From Micromonospora pattaloongensis (GTDB lineage: Bacteria; Actinomycetota; Actinomycetes; Mycobacteriales; Micromonosporaceae): DNA of 64,000 nucleotides. Position 1 is the stretch's first letter, and every line of letters begins with the position of its first letter. Positions 50,926-60,229 of the stretch are shown here, in pieces. The stretch spans positions 372,001 through 436,000 of the forward strand of contig NZ_FNPH01000005.1 in assembly GCF_900107255.1 (NCBI RefSeq). Reading direction: 5' to 3'. Both the position numbers and the translations under genes were made by a program. The notes beneath the pieces were generated by a model. That model ran no database searches, had not been told where the DNA came from, and saw nothing but the letters and a program-made list of their open reading frames with translations.

Positions 50926-51756
50926 TCAGGTGCGGCCGTCGAGTTCGGCGTAGCCGCGGCGTACGGCCGGGAGCGCCGTGTCGGTGCCGAAGGGGGCGCG
51001 GGCGGCCACCCGCTCGGCCGGGACCCGGTCGCCGTACCCGTCGCGGATCAGCCACTCCAGCGTGACGAGATCCGCGTGTTGCGCCCGGACGAACGTCTCG
51101 TCGACCACCGCGCCGTGCCCGGGCACGATCGTCGTGCCGGGGCCGGTCAGCCGCAGCAGCGCGGCCACGGTCTCCGGCCACTGCAGCGGGAACGAGTCGC
51201 GGAACGCCGGCGGGGCGCCCTCTTCGACCAGGTCGCCGGCGATCAGCACGTCGGCGTCGGGCACGTGTGCCACCAGGTCCCCGGCGGTGTGCCCGCGTCC
51301 GAGGTGCGCCAGCTCCACCCGTCGCCCCCCGACGTCGAGTGTGCAGCGCTGCGCCACCGTGCGGGTGGGCGCCAGCACCGGCGCCCCGGCGAGCTGCGCG
51401 GCCAGCGCGCCGTCCAGCGGCAGCATCTCCTCGTACGCCTCCCGGCGCACCGCGTCGGCGCCGTCGCGCAGCAGCAGCGCGGTCTGCTCGTGCGCCACGA
51501 TCTCGGCCGGCGGGTCGCCGGCCGCGACCGGGTTGCCGAAGCAGTGGTCGAAGTGGTGGTGGGTGTTGACGATCGTCCACGGGTGCGGGGTCACGGCCCG
51601 GGCCGCCGCGACCAGCTCGCGCGCCTGCGCGGCGGTCGACAGCGTGTCCACCAGCAGCGCGGCGCCGTCGCCGACGACCAGCGTGACGTTGACGTCGAGG
51701 AGTGGATACCGCAGGACGTGCACGCCGTCGGCGATCTCCACGAACGTCGGCGTCAC
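50926..51756 (-). CDS. Metallo-beta-lactamase-fold hydrolase
   Basis: A 276-aa MBL-fold protein. The dinuclear metal motif is NTHHHFDHCFGN (HxHxDH, about residues 64-70), with further ligands in LGRGHTAGDLV (His), LIAGDLVEEG (Asp) and IVPGHGAVVD (His). Related to glyoxalase II-like or quorum-quenching hydrolases; no specific function can be set. GTG 51756 overlaps the stop of the upstream thioesterase gene (GTGA), so the two are co-translated and may act on the same acyl compound. Confidence 0.87.
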   Translation of the reverse strand: MTPTFVEIADGVHVLRYPLLDVNVTLVVGDGAALLVDTLSTAAQARELVAAARAVTPHPWTIVNTHHHFDHCFGNPVAAGDPPAEIVAHEQTALLLRDGADAVRREAYEEMLPLDGALAAQLAGAPVLAPTRTVAQRCTLDVGGRRVELAHLGRGHTAGDLVAHVPDADVLIAGDLVEEGAPPAFRDSFPLQWPETVAALLRLTGPGTTIVPGHGAVVDETFVRAQHADLVTLEWLIRDGYGDRVPAERVAARAPFGTDTALPAVRRGYAELDGRT

Positions 51757-52187
51757 GCCGTTCCGGCGCCCTTGGCGGCCGGGCCGGGGTCGCCGACGGC
51801 CCGCTCCACGAAGCGATGTCGGTCGACCAGGATCCGCTCGACCCGCCCCTCGGCCGCGACGGTCGCCCCGTCGCTGACCGACACCTCGAACAGCAGCCGC
51901 CGCCCGTCGACCTTGGCGAGCCGGGCGCGGGCCACGACGGTGCGGCCGACCGGGGTCGGCGCCCGGTGGTCGAGCTCGACCCGGGTGCCGACGGTGGTCA
52001 TCCCGGGCGGCATCCGGGTCGCGGTCGCCGCGACGGTCGCCGCCTCGACCAGGGCGAGCACCCGCGGCGTGCCGAGCACCGGCACGTCGCCGGAGCCGAC
52101 CGCCTGGGCGGTGTCGGAGTCGGTGACGGTCAGCTCCACGTGGGCGCTCAGCCCGGCCGTGAAGCCGGGATCCCGCTTCTGCTCCAT
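51753..52187 (-). CDS. Hotdog-fold thioesterase (FlK-like)
   Basis: A 144-aa single hotdog domain resembling the fluoroacetyl-CoA thioesterase-like family: GSGDVPVLGTPRVLALVEAATVAA on the long helix with a Glu, GTRVELDHRAPTPVGRTVVARARL, then the last strand VSDGATVAAEGRVERILVD. Substrate not predictable. ATG 52187 is fixed by a leaderless -10 (TACCCT, 7 nt upstream). Translationally coupled to the MBL gene. Confidence 0.82.
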   Translation of the reverse strand: MEQKRDPGFTAGLSAHVELTVTDSDTAQAVGSGDVPVLGTPRVLALVEAATVAATATRMPPGMTTVGTRVELDHRAPTPVGRTVVARARLAKVDGRRLLFEVSVSDGATVAAEGRVERILVDRHRFVERAVGDPGPAAKGAGTA

Positions 52188-52194
52188 GACGTTC

Positions 52195-52200
52195 AGGGTA
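52195..52200 (-). promoter_or_regulatory. Leaderless -10 box of the thioesterase-MBL operon
   Basis: TACCCT on the minus strand lies 7 nt before ATG 52187 with no Shine-Dalgarno sequence. Confidence 0.5.
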
Positions 52201-52299
52201 GGCGTTTTCGATACGGTCGGACCATAAGCGGCGTGACCGGCCACTCCGCCCGGTGGCCTCGTTCGCCGTGCCGTGGGCCGCCGTTAACCTGAACCCCCT

Positions 52300-53304
52300 A
52301 TGGTCACCTCCACCGAGCCCGCGCCAGTCGTGCCGCCGGCCGACCCGCCGTCCCCGTCCGAGCCGCCCCGGCGCCGGCGCCTCGTCGCCATGTCCGTCTG
52401 GGGTGTCGCGTTCGTCGCCGGCTGGTTCGGCATCGGGCTCCCGACCGATCCGCTGTACGCCTTCGTCTGGCTCTGGACGGCGACGGTCGCGTGGAACAGC
52501 CACCGGCCCTGGCGTACGCATCTGCGCTTCGCCCGCGACTGGCTGCCGGTCGTGCTGCTGCTCGCCGCCTACAACCTGTCGCGCGGTTTCGCCGACAACG
52601 GCGCGACGCCGCACGTGCTGGAGCTGGTCGCCGCGGACCGGTGGATGTTCGGGTGGCTGCTCGGCGGCGACGTGCCGACGGTGTGGCTGCAGGAGCGGCT
52701 CTACGATCCGGAGGCCGTGCGCTGGTGGGACGTGCTGGCCAGCTGGGTGTACTTCTCACACTTCGTGGTTGCGCTGGCCGCGGCCGTGGTGCTGTGGCTG
52801 CGCAACCGGGATCGCTGGGCGGCGTTCATGCGGCGGTGGGCCTTCCTGTGCGCCACCGGACTGGTGACCTACTTCCTCTACCCGGCCGCGCCGCCGTGGT
52901 GGGCGGCGAAGTACGGGCTGCTGGAGGAGGTTGCGCGGATCTCGACGCGCGGGTGGCGGGCGTTCGGCATGCACGGCGCCGGCAACCTGCTCAACGCCGG
53001 ACAGATCGCGTCCAACCCCGTCGCCGCGATGCCCTCGCTGCACACCGCCTTCGCCCTGTTCGTGGTGGTGTTCTTCCTCGGCTCGGTGCGGCGGCGGTGG
53101 TGGCCGCTGCTGCTCGCCTACCCGCTCGCGATGACCTTCACCCTGGTCTACGCCGGCGAGCACTACGTGATCGACGTGCTCGTCGGTTGGGCGTACGTGG
53201 GCATGACCTTCCTGGTGGTCGGGCTCGCCGAGCGGTGGTGGCGCCGGCGGACGACGGGACGCGTCGAGGGCCCGCCGGCCGCGGAGCCGTCGGTCACGTC
53301 GTAG
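52300..53304 (+). CDS. PAP2-superfamily membrane phosphatase/inositol phosphotransferase-like protein
   Basis: A 334-aa integral membrane protein with a Pro-rich cytoplasmic N-terminus (about 28 residues) and six hydrophobic segments. PAP2 motifs appear late: YFLYPAAPPWWAAKYG, AMPSLHTAFALFVV (catalytic His) and AGEHYVIDVLVGWAYVG (second His and Asp). This layout matches the AUR1/Ipt1-like group acting on phospholipid or prenyl-phosphate head groups in the membrane. Its final 11 bp overlap the end of the PH-domain gene on the other strand. Confidence 0.87.
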   Translation: MVTSTEPAPVVPPADPPSPSEPPRRRRLVAMSVWGVAFVAGWFGIGLPTDPLYAFVWLWTATVAWNSHRPWRTHLRFARDWLPVVLLLAAYNLSRGFADNGATPHVLELVAADRWMFGWLLGGDVPTVWLQERLYDPEAVRWWDVLASWVYFSHFVVALAAAVVLWLRNRDRWAAFMRRWAFLCATGLVTYFLYPAAPPWWAAKYGLLEEVARISTRGWRAFGMHGAGNLLNAGQIASNPVAAMPSLHTAFALFVVVFFLGSVRRRWWPLLLAYPLAMTFTLVYAGEHYVIDVLVGWAYVGMTFLVVGLAERWWRRRTTGRVEGPPAAEPSVTS

Positions 53305-54700
53305 CGCGGGCGGCGCGGGACCGCGCGGTCAGCTCGACGGCCAGCGCCCGCGCCTCGGTCACGTCCCGGTCGCCCGCCACGGCGGTCAGCCCGCCGGCGG
53401 CGTCGGCGTGCACCGAAGCCAGCCCGAGCCGTCGCTGCAGCGGCCCCTGCACCACCCGCACGCTCTGGATGCGGGCGTAGGGCAGCGCGACGACGTGCCG
53501 GGTCAGCAGGCCGTGCCGGACGGCGAAGACCTGCTCGGCCAGCGCCGCCCCGAGCGTCGGTTGGGCCAGCGGGTGCAGCCAACGGGCCCGCCGCGGCGGC
53601 GCGGTCAGCGGCAGCGCGGCGAGCCGCACGCCGGGCAGGACCTCCGCCAGCACCAACTCCGCGGTGGGGAGATCGCCGACCGGCAGTAGCCGGTCGGCGG
53701 GGTTCTCCTGCGGGTCCGGCATGCCGTACCCGGCCACCTCCAGGCGCAGCCGCAGCCAGCGCCGCGGCCGCCACAGCAGCGGCCAGGTCGCGCGCACGCC
53801 CTGCACCCGGTTCAACGGGATCGTCTGGGACCGGGTCTCCACCAGGCCCTGGCGCACCCGCAGCCCGGTGTCGTCGCATGCCAGCCGGAAGTTCCAGTCG
53901 ACGAGCACCCGGCGGGCGGGCTGCAGCAGCACGCCGGCCATCGCGGTCAGCGTGCTGGCCACGGCGATGAACGACCAGGTCGCCTCGTAGACGAACTGGG
54001 CGACCACGAAGGCCAGGCCGAACGGGAGCAGCAGCGCCTGCGGGGTCAGGAGCTGGCTGATCACCAGGTCCCGGTTGGCGACGCCGTGCAGGAGCCGGCC
54101 GGGTGCCGGCGCCGCCGGGGCGGTGGGGTCGCCGGCGGCGGCCGCGGCCTGCGGGGGGCGACGGCCGGCGAGCGCCAGCAGCCGCTCCCGCAGCACGGCC
54201 GCGTCGCTGACCGTCAGGTACGCCAGCGGCGCCTCGGTCTTGCCCCCGCCGACCACCTCCAGGCGCAGCTCGGCCAGGCCGGTGAGCTGCGCCAGCAGCG
54301 GACGTACGACCTCGACGGCCTGCAGCCGCTCCAGCGGGATGGCGCGGGTGCGCCGCCACAGCAGCCCCTCGTGGATGCGCAGCTCGCGGCCGACGACGTG
54401 GTATCCGGTGTTGAACCAGGCCACCACCGACAGCACCAGCGCGCCGATCAGGAAGACCACGACGATCGCGACGAACCAGCCGAGCCCGACCCGGGACAGC
54501 GTCTGCCAGGAGAGCGCCGCGATGATGACGGCGAGCGACTTCGCGCCGTGCAGCACCGGGCTGAGCGGGTGCAGCCGCTTGCGGGGCTCGGTCGGCGGCG
54601 GCGCGTCCGGACCGGTCACGGCCCAGGGCGCCGACTCCGGGGCCGGACCGGGGGAGTGGTGCGCCGCGGCGCCGTCGGACCACTGGCCCGGGTCGTTCAC
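53294..54700 (-). CDS. PH-domain membrane protein, YdbT-like
   Basis: A 468-aa protein with up to three bacterial PH (DUF304) domains alternating with pairs of membrane helices: first helices around VIIAALSWQTLSRVGLGWFV, first PH with YHVVGRELRIHEGLLWRRTRAIPLERLQ, second helices around LLPFGLAFVVAQFVY, second PH with VRQGLVETRSQTIPLNRVQG, third PH with VFAVRHGLLTRHVVALPYARIQSV. In Bacillus the YdbS-YdbT pair confers resistance to membrane-active peptides. GTG 54700 overlaps the upstream YdbS-like gene (GTGA). Confidence 0.9.
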   Translation of the reverse strand: MNDPGQWSDGAAAHHSPGPAPESAPWAVTGPDAPPPTEPRKRLHPLSPVLHGAKSLAVIIAALSWQTLSRVGLGWFVAIVVVFLIGALVLSVVAWFNTGYHVVGRELRIHEGLLWRRTRAIPLERLQAVEVVRPLLAQLTGLAELRLEVVGGGKTEAPLAYLTVSDAAVLRERLLALAGRRPPQAAAAAGDPTAPAAPAPGRLLHGVANRDLVISQLLTPQALLLPFGLAFVVAQFVYEATWSFIAVASTLTAMAGVLLQPARRVLVDWNFRLACDDTGLRVRQGLVETRSQTIPLNRVQGVRATWPLLWRPRRWLRLRLEVAGYGMPDPQENPADRLLPVGDLPTAELVLAEVLPGVRLAALPLTAPPRRARWLHPLAQPTLGAALAEQVFAVRHGLLTRHVVALPYARIQSVRVVQGPLQRRLGLASVHADAAGGLTAVAGDRDVTEARALAVELTARSRAARATT

Positions 54701-55230
54701 AGCCCCTCCGTGCGGTGCTCGCCGAGCGCGGTGAGCCGGTCACGCAGCCGGGACGCGTCGGCCGGGCGCAGCCCGGGCACCCGCGCGTCGCTCGCGGCGG
54801 CGGCGGTGTGCAGCTGCACGGTGGCGAGCTGGAAGGCCCGCTCCAACGGCCCCGCGGTGACGTCGACGAACTGCATCCGGGCGTACGGCACGATCGACAG
54901 CCGGCGGACCAGCAGCCCGTGCCGGACGAGCAGGTCGTCCTCGCGTTCGGCGTAGCCCCAGGCGCGGACCGCGCGCACGATCACGCCGACCCGCCAGAGT
55001 GCGAGCGCGAGCAGCGCCGCCATGGCGTACCCGAACAGCCGGTGTCCGGTGAGCGCCCAACCGATGCCGAGACCGACCAGGAACACCGCGATCGTGGCGG
55101 CGAGGCGCACCAGCTCGACCCAGATCAGGTCGGGGGAGACCGGCCGCCATTGCACGGTCTCGGGCCAGGGCTCCAGCGGGTCGATCGGGCCGGCCGTCGG
55201 CTCGACGCGGTCGGTGCGCTCGTCGGTCAC
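54697..55230 (-). CDS. PH-domain membrane protein, YdbS-like
   Basis: A 177-aa partner of the YdbT-like protein: two adjacent membrane helices (ATIAVFLVGLGIGWALTG and FGYAMAALLALALWRVGVIV) followed by one bacterial PH domain with DDLLVRHGLLVRRLSIVPYARMQFVDV. GTG 55230 lies 6 nt after TACGCT (55242-55237) and is therefore the likely leaderless start, rather than the ATG at 55251. First of the two-gene pair; a small unknown gene ends 18 bp upstream on the same strand. Confidence 0.88.
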   Translation of the reverse strand: MTDERTDRVEPTAGPIDPLEPWPETVQWRPVSPDLIWVELVRLAATIAVFLVGLGIGWALTGHRLFGYAMAALLALALWRVGVIVRAVRAWGYAEREDDLLVRHGLLVRRLSIVPYARMQFVDVTAGPLERAFQLATVQLHTAAAASDARVPGLRPADASRLRDRLTALGEHRTEGL

Positions 55231-55247
55231 GCCCCGAGCGTAGGGGA

Positions 55248-55445
55248 TCACCGCACCGGCGCCACGTCGCGCAGGAAGCCGCGGACGCCGAGGAACTCCC
55301 CGAGCGTCTCACGGTGCTCGCCGCACGCGAGCCACGTCTTGCGCCGCTCCGGCGTATGGATCTTCGGGTTGTTCCACTGCAGCGACCAGACGGCCGACGC
55401 CGGGCAGCCGCGGGCGGAACAGATCAGCGGCGGGTTGTCGGTCAC
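55248..55445 (-). CDS. Small Cys-rich conserved protein (65 aa)
   Basis: Cysteines occur as CSARGC near the N-terminus and CGEH in the middle, giving a possible C-x4-C plus C-x2-H zinc site, with several aromatic residues between (WSLQWNNPKIH). Short proteins of this kind are found in many actinobacteria, sometimes mislabelled acetone carboxylase. GTG 55445 gives a compact protein; the longer antisense extension through moxR is rejected. It is 17 bp upstream of the YdbS-like gene. Function unknown. Confidence 0.72.
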   Translation of the reverse strand: MTDNPPLICSARGCPASAVWSLQWNNPKIHTPERRKTWLACGEHRETLGEFLGVRGFLRDVAPVR

Positions 55446-55527
55446 GGGCACGAGTCTACGGAGCGACCGCCGCGCGTCGGACTGCGCGGACCACGGCGGG
55501 AGCCGGGCCACGGCGAGGGGATTGTGC

Positions 55528-55557
55528 GCCGGGCGGCCACGGGGGAAGCCGCCCGGC
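55528..55557 (+). promoter_or_regulatory. Perfect stem-loop in the moxR upstream region
   Basis: GCCGGGCGGC and GCCGCCCGGC pair perfectly around a 10-nt loop, about 185 bp before the moxR start in a 297-bp divergent intergenic region (55446-55742). The rest of the region is less GC-rich (for example CGAAAATCCCGTTCGTG near 55577) and probably holds the moxR promoter. The hairpin may be a 5' leader structure; no gene was seen here. Confidence 0.45.
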
Positions 55558-55742
55558 GACGGCTGAATCGTACACGCGAAAATCCCGTTCGTGTCCCCCC
55601 GTGTTTCCGCGCTGGTCAGCGACGCCCGCCCGCTGGAATTCCGGTTCTCCGCGCCCGGTTCGTCCCAGCGGCATGCGAGGCTTGCTGCGGCGGAAGCAGC
55701 ACGCCACCCTTTTCGATGACGACCGACCGCTGTGGAGGACCG

Positions 55743-56882
55743 GTGGCCCAGCCGACCATGCCCGATGCGCCGACCCCGACGGTGGAATCCGCCGGCCCCT
55801 CCGCCGCCGACGGCGCCCCCGCCGCCCCGCCGACCACCCCGGCCCAGGACGCCACCCTGCTCGAACGCGCGCTGTTCGAGGTGAAGCGGGTGATCGTCGG
55901 GCAGGACCGGATGGTCGAGCGGATGTTCGTCGCGCTGCTGGCGCGCGGGCACTGCCTGCTGGAGGGCGTGCCGGGGGTGGCCAAGACGCTGGCGGTGGAG
56001 ACGCTCGCCACGGTGGTCGGGGGCAGCTTCGCGCGCGTCCAGTTCACCCCCGACCTGGTGCCGGCCGACATCATCGGCACCCGCATCTACCGGCAGTCCA
56101 GCGAGAAGTTCGACGTCGAGCTGGGGCCCGTCTTCGTCAACTTCCTGCTCGCCGACGAGATCAACCGGGCACCCGCGAAGGTGCAGTCGGCGCTGCTGGA
56201 GGTGATGTCCGAGCAGCAGGTCTCGATCGGCGGGCAGACGCACCGGGTGCCGAACCCGTTCCTCGTGATGGCGACGCAGAACCCCATCGAGCAGGAGGGC
56301 GTCTACCCGCTGCCGGAGGCGCAGCGCGACCGCTTCCTGATGAAGATCGTGGTGGGTTACCCGACGGACATCGAGGAGCGCGAGATCGTCTACCGGATGG
56401 GCGTCGCCCCGCCGGAGCCGGTGCGCGTGTTCCACCCGACCGACCTGGTCGCCCTACAGCGGAAGGCCGACCAGGTGTTCGTGCACAACGCGCTCGTCGA
56501 CTACGCGGTGCGGCTGGTGCTGGCCACCCGCTCGCCGGCCGAGCACGGCATGCCCGACGTCGCGCAGCTCATCCAGTACGGGGCCAGCCCGCGCGCCTCG
56601 CTCGGCATCGTGCGGGCCACCCGCGCCCTGGCGCTGCTGCGCGGCCGCGACTACGCGCTGCCGCAGGACGTGCAGGACATCGCCCCGGACATCCTGCGCC
56701 ACCGGCTGGTGCTCAGCTACGACGCGCTCGCCGACGACGTGCCCGCCGACCACATCGTCGGCCGGATCATGTCGACGATTCCGCTGCCGTCGGTCGCGCC
56801 GCGGCAGAACGCGGCACCGGTGCCGCCGCCCGCCCCGCCGGGGGCCCAGCCGGCCGGCGCCTGGCCCGGACGGCTGCCGTGA
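55743..56882 (+). CDS. MoxR-family AAA+ ATPase
   Basis: A 379-aa AAA+ chaperone-like ATPase. A Pro/Ala-rich N-terminus of about 35 residues precedes the AAA core with Walker A LEGVPGVAKTLAV, Walker B LLADEINRAPAKVQSALLEVM, sensor 1 MATQNPIEQEG and the arginine-finger stretch LPEAQRDRFLMK. MoxR proteins partner VWA-domain proteins encoded next door, as here. GTG 55743 has a GGAGG only 4 nt away; ATG 55758 is an alternative. The end overlaps the DUF58 gene (GTGA). Confidence 0.93.
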   Translation: MAQPTMPDAPTPTVESAGPSAADGAPAAPPTTPAQDATLLERALFEVKRVIVGQDRMVERMFVALLARGHCLLEGVPGVAKTLAVETLATVVGGSFARVQFTPDLVPADIIGTRIYRQSSEKFDVELGPVFVNFLLADEINRAPAKVQSALLEVMSEQQVSIGGQTHRVPNPFLVMATQNPIEQEGVYPLPEAQRDRFLMKIVVGYPTDIEEREIVYRMGVAPPEPVRVFHPTDLVALQRKADQVFVHNALVDYAVRLVLATRSPAEHGMPDVAQLIQYGASPRASLGIVRATRALALLRGRDYALPQDVQDIAPDILRHRLVLSYDALADDVPADHIVGRIMSTIPLPSVAPRQNAAPVPPPAPPGAQPAGAWPGRLP

Positions 56883-57859
56883 TCCCGGCCGGCGCCACCC
56901 CGTCCGGGGTCACGCCGGCGCGCACCGAGGCCGTGCTGTCCCGGCTGCAGCTGCTGGTCACCCGCAAGCTCGACGGGCTGCTGCAGGGCGACTACGTGGG
57001 GCTGCTGCCGGGGCCCGGCAGCGAGGCGGGCGAGTCGCGCGAGTACCTCCCCGGCGACGACGTGCGGCGGATGGACTGGCCGGTCACGGCGCGCACCACG
57101 CTGCCGCACGTACGCCGGACCGTCGCCGACCGCGAGCTGGAGACCTGGCTGGCGATCGACCTGTCGGCCAGCCTCGACTTCGGCACGGCGCGGATGCTCA
57201 AGCGGGATCTGGTGGTGGCCGCGGCGGCGGCGATGACGCACCTGACGGTGCGCGGAGGCAACCGGGTCGGCGCCGTGATCGGCACCGGCGATCCGGCGCG
57301 CGGGGCCGGGATCGTCCGGATGCCGGCCCGGCCGGGCCGCAAGGAGGCGCAGGCGCTGATGCGGGCGGTGGCGCGCACCGGGACGCGGCCCGGGCGCAGC
57401 GACCTGGGCGCGCTCATCGACGCGCTCAACCGGCCGCCGCGGCGCCGCGGTGTCGCCGTGGTGATCTCCGACTTCCTCGCGCCGCCGCCGCAGTGGGGAC
57501 GCCCGCTGCGCAAGCTCGCGGTGCGACACGACGTGCTCGCGGTCGAGGTGGTCGACCCGCGGGAGCTGGAGCTGCCGGACGTCGGGGTGCTCGCCGTCGT
57601 GGACCCGGAGACGGGGCAGCTGCACGAGGTGCAGACCGCCGATCCGCGGCTGCGGCGACGGTACGCCGAGGCGGCGGCCGCGCAACGCGCCGAGATCGCG
57701 CACGAGCTGCGGGCCGCGGGCGCGGCGCACCTGCGGCTGCGCACCGACTCGGACTGGTTGCTGGACATCGTCCGGTTCGTCGCCGGGCAGCGGCACGCCC
57801 GGACCCGCGGGACGGTCCGCGCGCCGCGCCCGGCGTGGGTGGAAGGTGGGGCACGATGA
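56879..57859 (+). CDS. DUF58-domain protein
   Basis: A 326-aa soluble protein with the DUF58 signature SREYLPGDDVRRMDWPVTARTTLPHVR (about residues 50-75, partly quoted) and a degenerate VWA-like domain beginning LAIDLSASLDFG. It is the middle gene of the MoxR-DUF58-VWA trio, thought to assemble or activate protein complexes or to respond to envelope stress. Overlaps at both ends (GTGA, ATGA) show coupled translation. Confidence 0.92.
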   Translation: MIPAGATPSGVTPARTEAVLSRLQLLVTRKLDGLLQGDYVGLLPGPGSEAGESREYLPGDDVRRMDWPVTARTTLPHVRRTVADRELETWLAIDLSASLDFGTARMLKRDLVVAAAAAMTHLTVRGGNRVGAVIGTGDPARGAGIVRMPARPGRKEAQALMRAVARTGTRPGRSDLGALIDALNRPPRRRGVAVVISDFLAPPPQWGRPLRKLAVRHDVLAVEVVDPRELELPDVGVLAVVDPETGQLHEVQTADPRLRRRYAEAAAAQRAEIAHELRAAGAAHLRLRTDSDWLLDIVRFVAGQRHARTRGTVRAPRPAWVEGGAR

Positions 57860-58806
57860 TCCGCTTCTTGCAGCCGTGGGGGCTGCTGGCGCTGCTGCCG
57901 GTCCTCGCCGTCGCGGGGGCGTACGTGTGGCGGCAGTTTCGCCGGCGCTCGTACGCGGTGCGGTTCACCAACGTGGAGTTGCTGCGGACGTTGGCGCCGG
58001 CCGGCCTGGGCTGGCGGCGTCACCTCGCGCCGGCCGCGTTCCTGTTGAGCCTGCTCGCGTTGGCGACCGCGATGGCCCGCCCGTCGATCGACACGGAGGA
58101 GCCGCTGGAGCGCGCGACGATCATGTTGGCGATCGACGTGTCGCTGTCGATGGAGGCGCACGATGTGACGCCGAGCCGCATCGAGGCGGCCCAGGAGGCG
58201 GCGAAGCAGTTCGTGGCGGAGCTGCCGGAGAGCTACAACCTGGGGCTGGTGGCGTTCGCCAAGTCGGCGAACGTGCTGGTGCCGCCGTCGAAGGACCGCG
58301 CGGCGGTGACGCAGGCGATCGACGGGCTGACGCTGGCGGAGGCGACCGCGACCGGGGAGGCGGTGTTCACCTGCATGGAGGCGATCCGTTCGGTGCCGGC
58401 GGCCGGTGCCGAGGGGTTGCCGCCGGCGCGGATCGTGCTGCTCTCGGACGGCTACCGCACCTCCGGCCGCTCGGTCGAGGAGGCGGCCGCGGCCGCGGCG
58501 GCGGCGAACGTGCCGGTCTCGACGATCGCGTTCGGCACGGACGCCGGCGAGGTGGACATCGGCGGGCAGGTGCAGCGGGTGCCGGTGGACCGGCTCGCGC
58601 TGGCGCGGCTGGCGGAGACCACGCGCGGCTTCTTCTACGAGGCGGCGTCGGCGAGCGAGCTCAAGCAGGTCTACGAGGACATGGGGAGCTCGATCGGCCG
58701 GCAGACCGTGCCGCGCGAGGTGACCCAGTGGTACGCCGGCGTGGCGCTGCTCTTCGCGCTCTCCGCGGCCGCCATGAGTCTGTTGTGGACCTCAAGGCTG
58801 CCCTGA
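57856..58806 (+). CDS. VWA-domain membrane protein (BatA-like)
   Basis: A 316-aa protein with two N-terminal membrane helices (LLALLPVLAVAGAYVW and LAPAAFLLSLLALATAMA), a von Willebrand A domain with the MIDAS motif AIDVSLSMEAHD (DxSxS, about residue 96) and VLLSDGYRTSG, and a C-terminal helix (YAGVALLFALSAAAMSLLW). Matches Rv1481-like proteins. The VWA domain should face the cytoplasm or periplasmic side depending on helix topology, which I cannot settle. Last gene of the moxR operon. Confidence 0.92.
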   Translation: MIRFLQPWGLLALLPVLAVAGAYVWRQFRRRSYAVRFTNVELLRTLAPAGLGWRRHLAPAAFLLSLLALATAMARPSIDTEEPLERATIMLAIDVSLSMEAHDVTPSRIEAAQEAAKQFVAELPESYNLGLVAFAKSANVLVPPSKDRAAVTQAIDGLTLAEATATGEAVFTCMEAIRSVPAAGAEGLPPARIVLLSDGYRTSGRSVEEAAAAAAAANVPVSTIAFGTDAGEVDIGGQVQRVPVDRLALARLAETTRGFFYEAASASELKQVYEDMGSSIGRQTVPREVTQWYAGVALLFALSAAAMSLLWTSRLP

Positions 58807-58821
58807 GCCCGCGCTGCTCGC

Positions 58822-58882
58822 GTTGATCAAGGGGCCGGCGGTGCCCGACCGGGCATTGCCGGCCGCGGGCCCCTTGATCGAC
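58822..58882. repeat. GATC-ended inverted repeat, copy 2 of the GATCAAGGGG family
   Basis: GTTGATCAAGGGGCC (58822-58836) pairs with GGCCCCTTGATCGAC (58868-58882), and an inner stem GCCGGC..GCCC/GGGC..GCCGGC fills most of the interior. It stands 15 bp beyond the moxR operon and shares its first 18 bases from GATC with the copy at 44926. Probably a bidirectional terminator spread as a repeat. Confidence 0.85.
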
Positions 58883-58895
58883 CGGGACGGGGGCG

Positions 58896-58982
58896 TCAGT
58901 GCGTGCCGCTGGCGAGGACGAAGACGACCACGACCCAGACGGCGGCGAGGGTGAAGCCCAGCGGGGCGACGTAGCGGTTCAT
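58896..58982 (-). CDS. Very small membrane protein (28 aa)
   Basis: Reads MNRYVAPLGFTLAAVWVVVV at the start and ends FVLASGTH: a single transmembrane helix with almost no extramembrane sequence. ATG 58982 has GGAGAA 6-11 nt upstream, and codon third positions are G/C rich, in keeping with a real gene. No homologue comes to mind; such peptides often regulate membrane complexes. Confidence 0.5.
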   Translation of the reverse strand: MNRYVAPLGFTLAAVWVVVVFVLASGTH

Positions 58983-60209
<1,227 letters not shown>

Positions 60210-60229
60210 CGAGTACGGAGGAACCGCAC

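Noticed and set aside
31000-55400. Horizontally acquired genomic island
   Set aside because: Gene content looks accessory, but I see no integrase, tRNA boundary, direct-repeat attachment sites or change in base composition.
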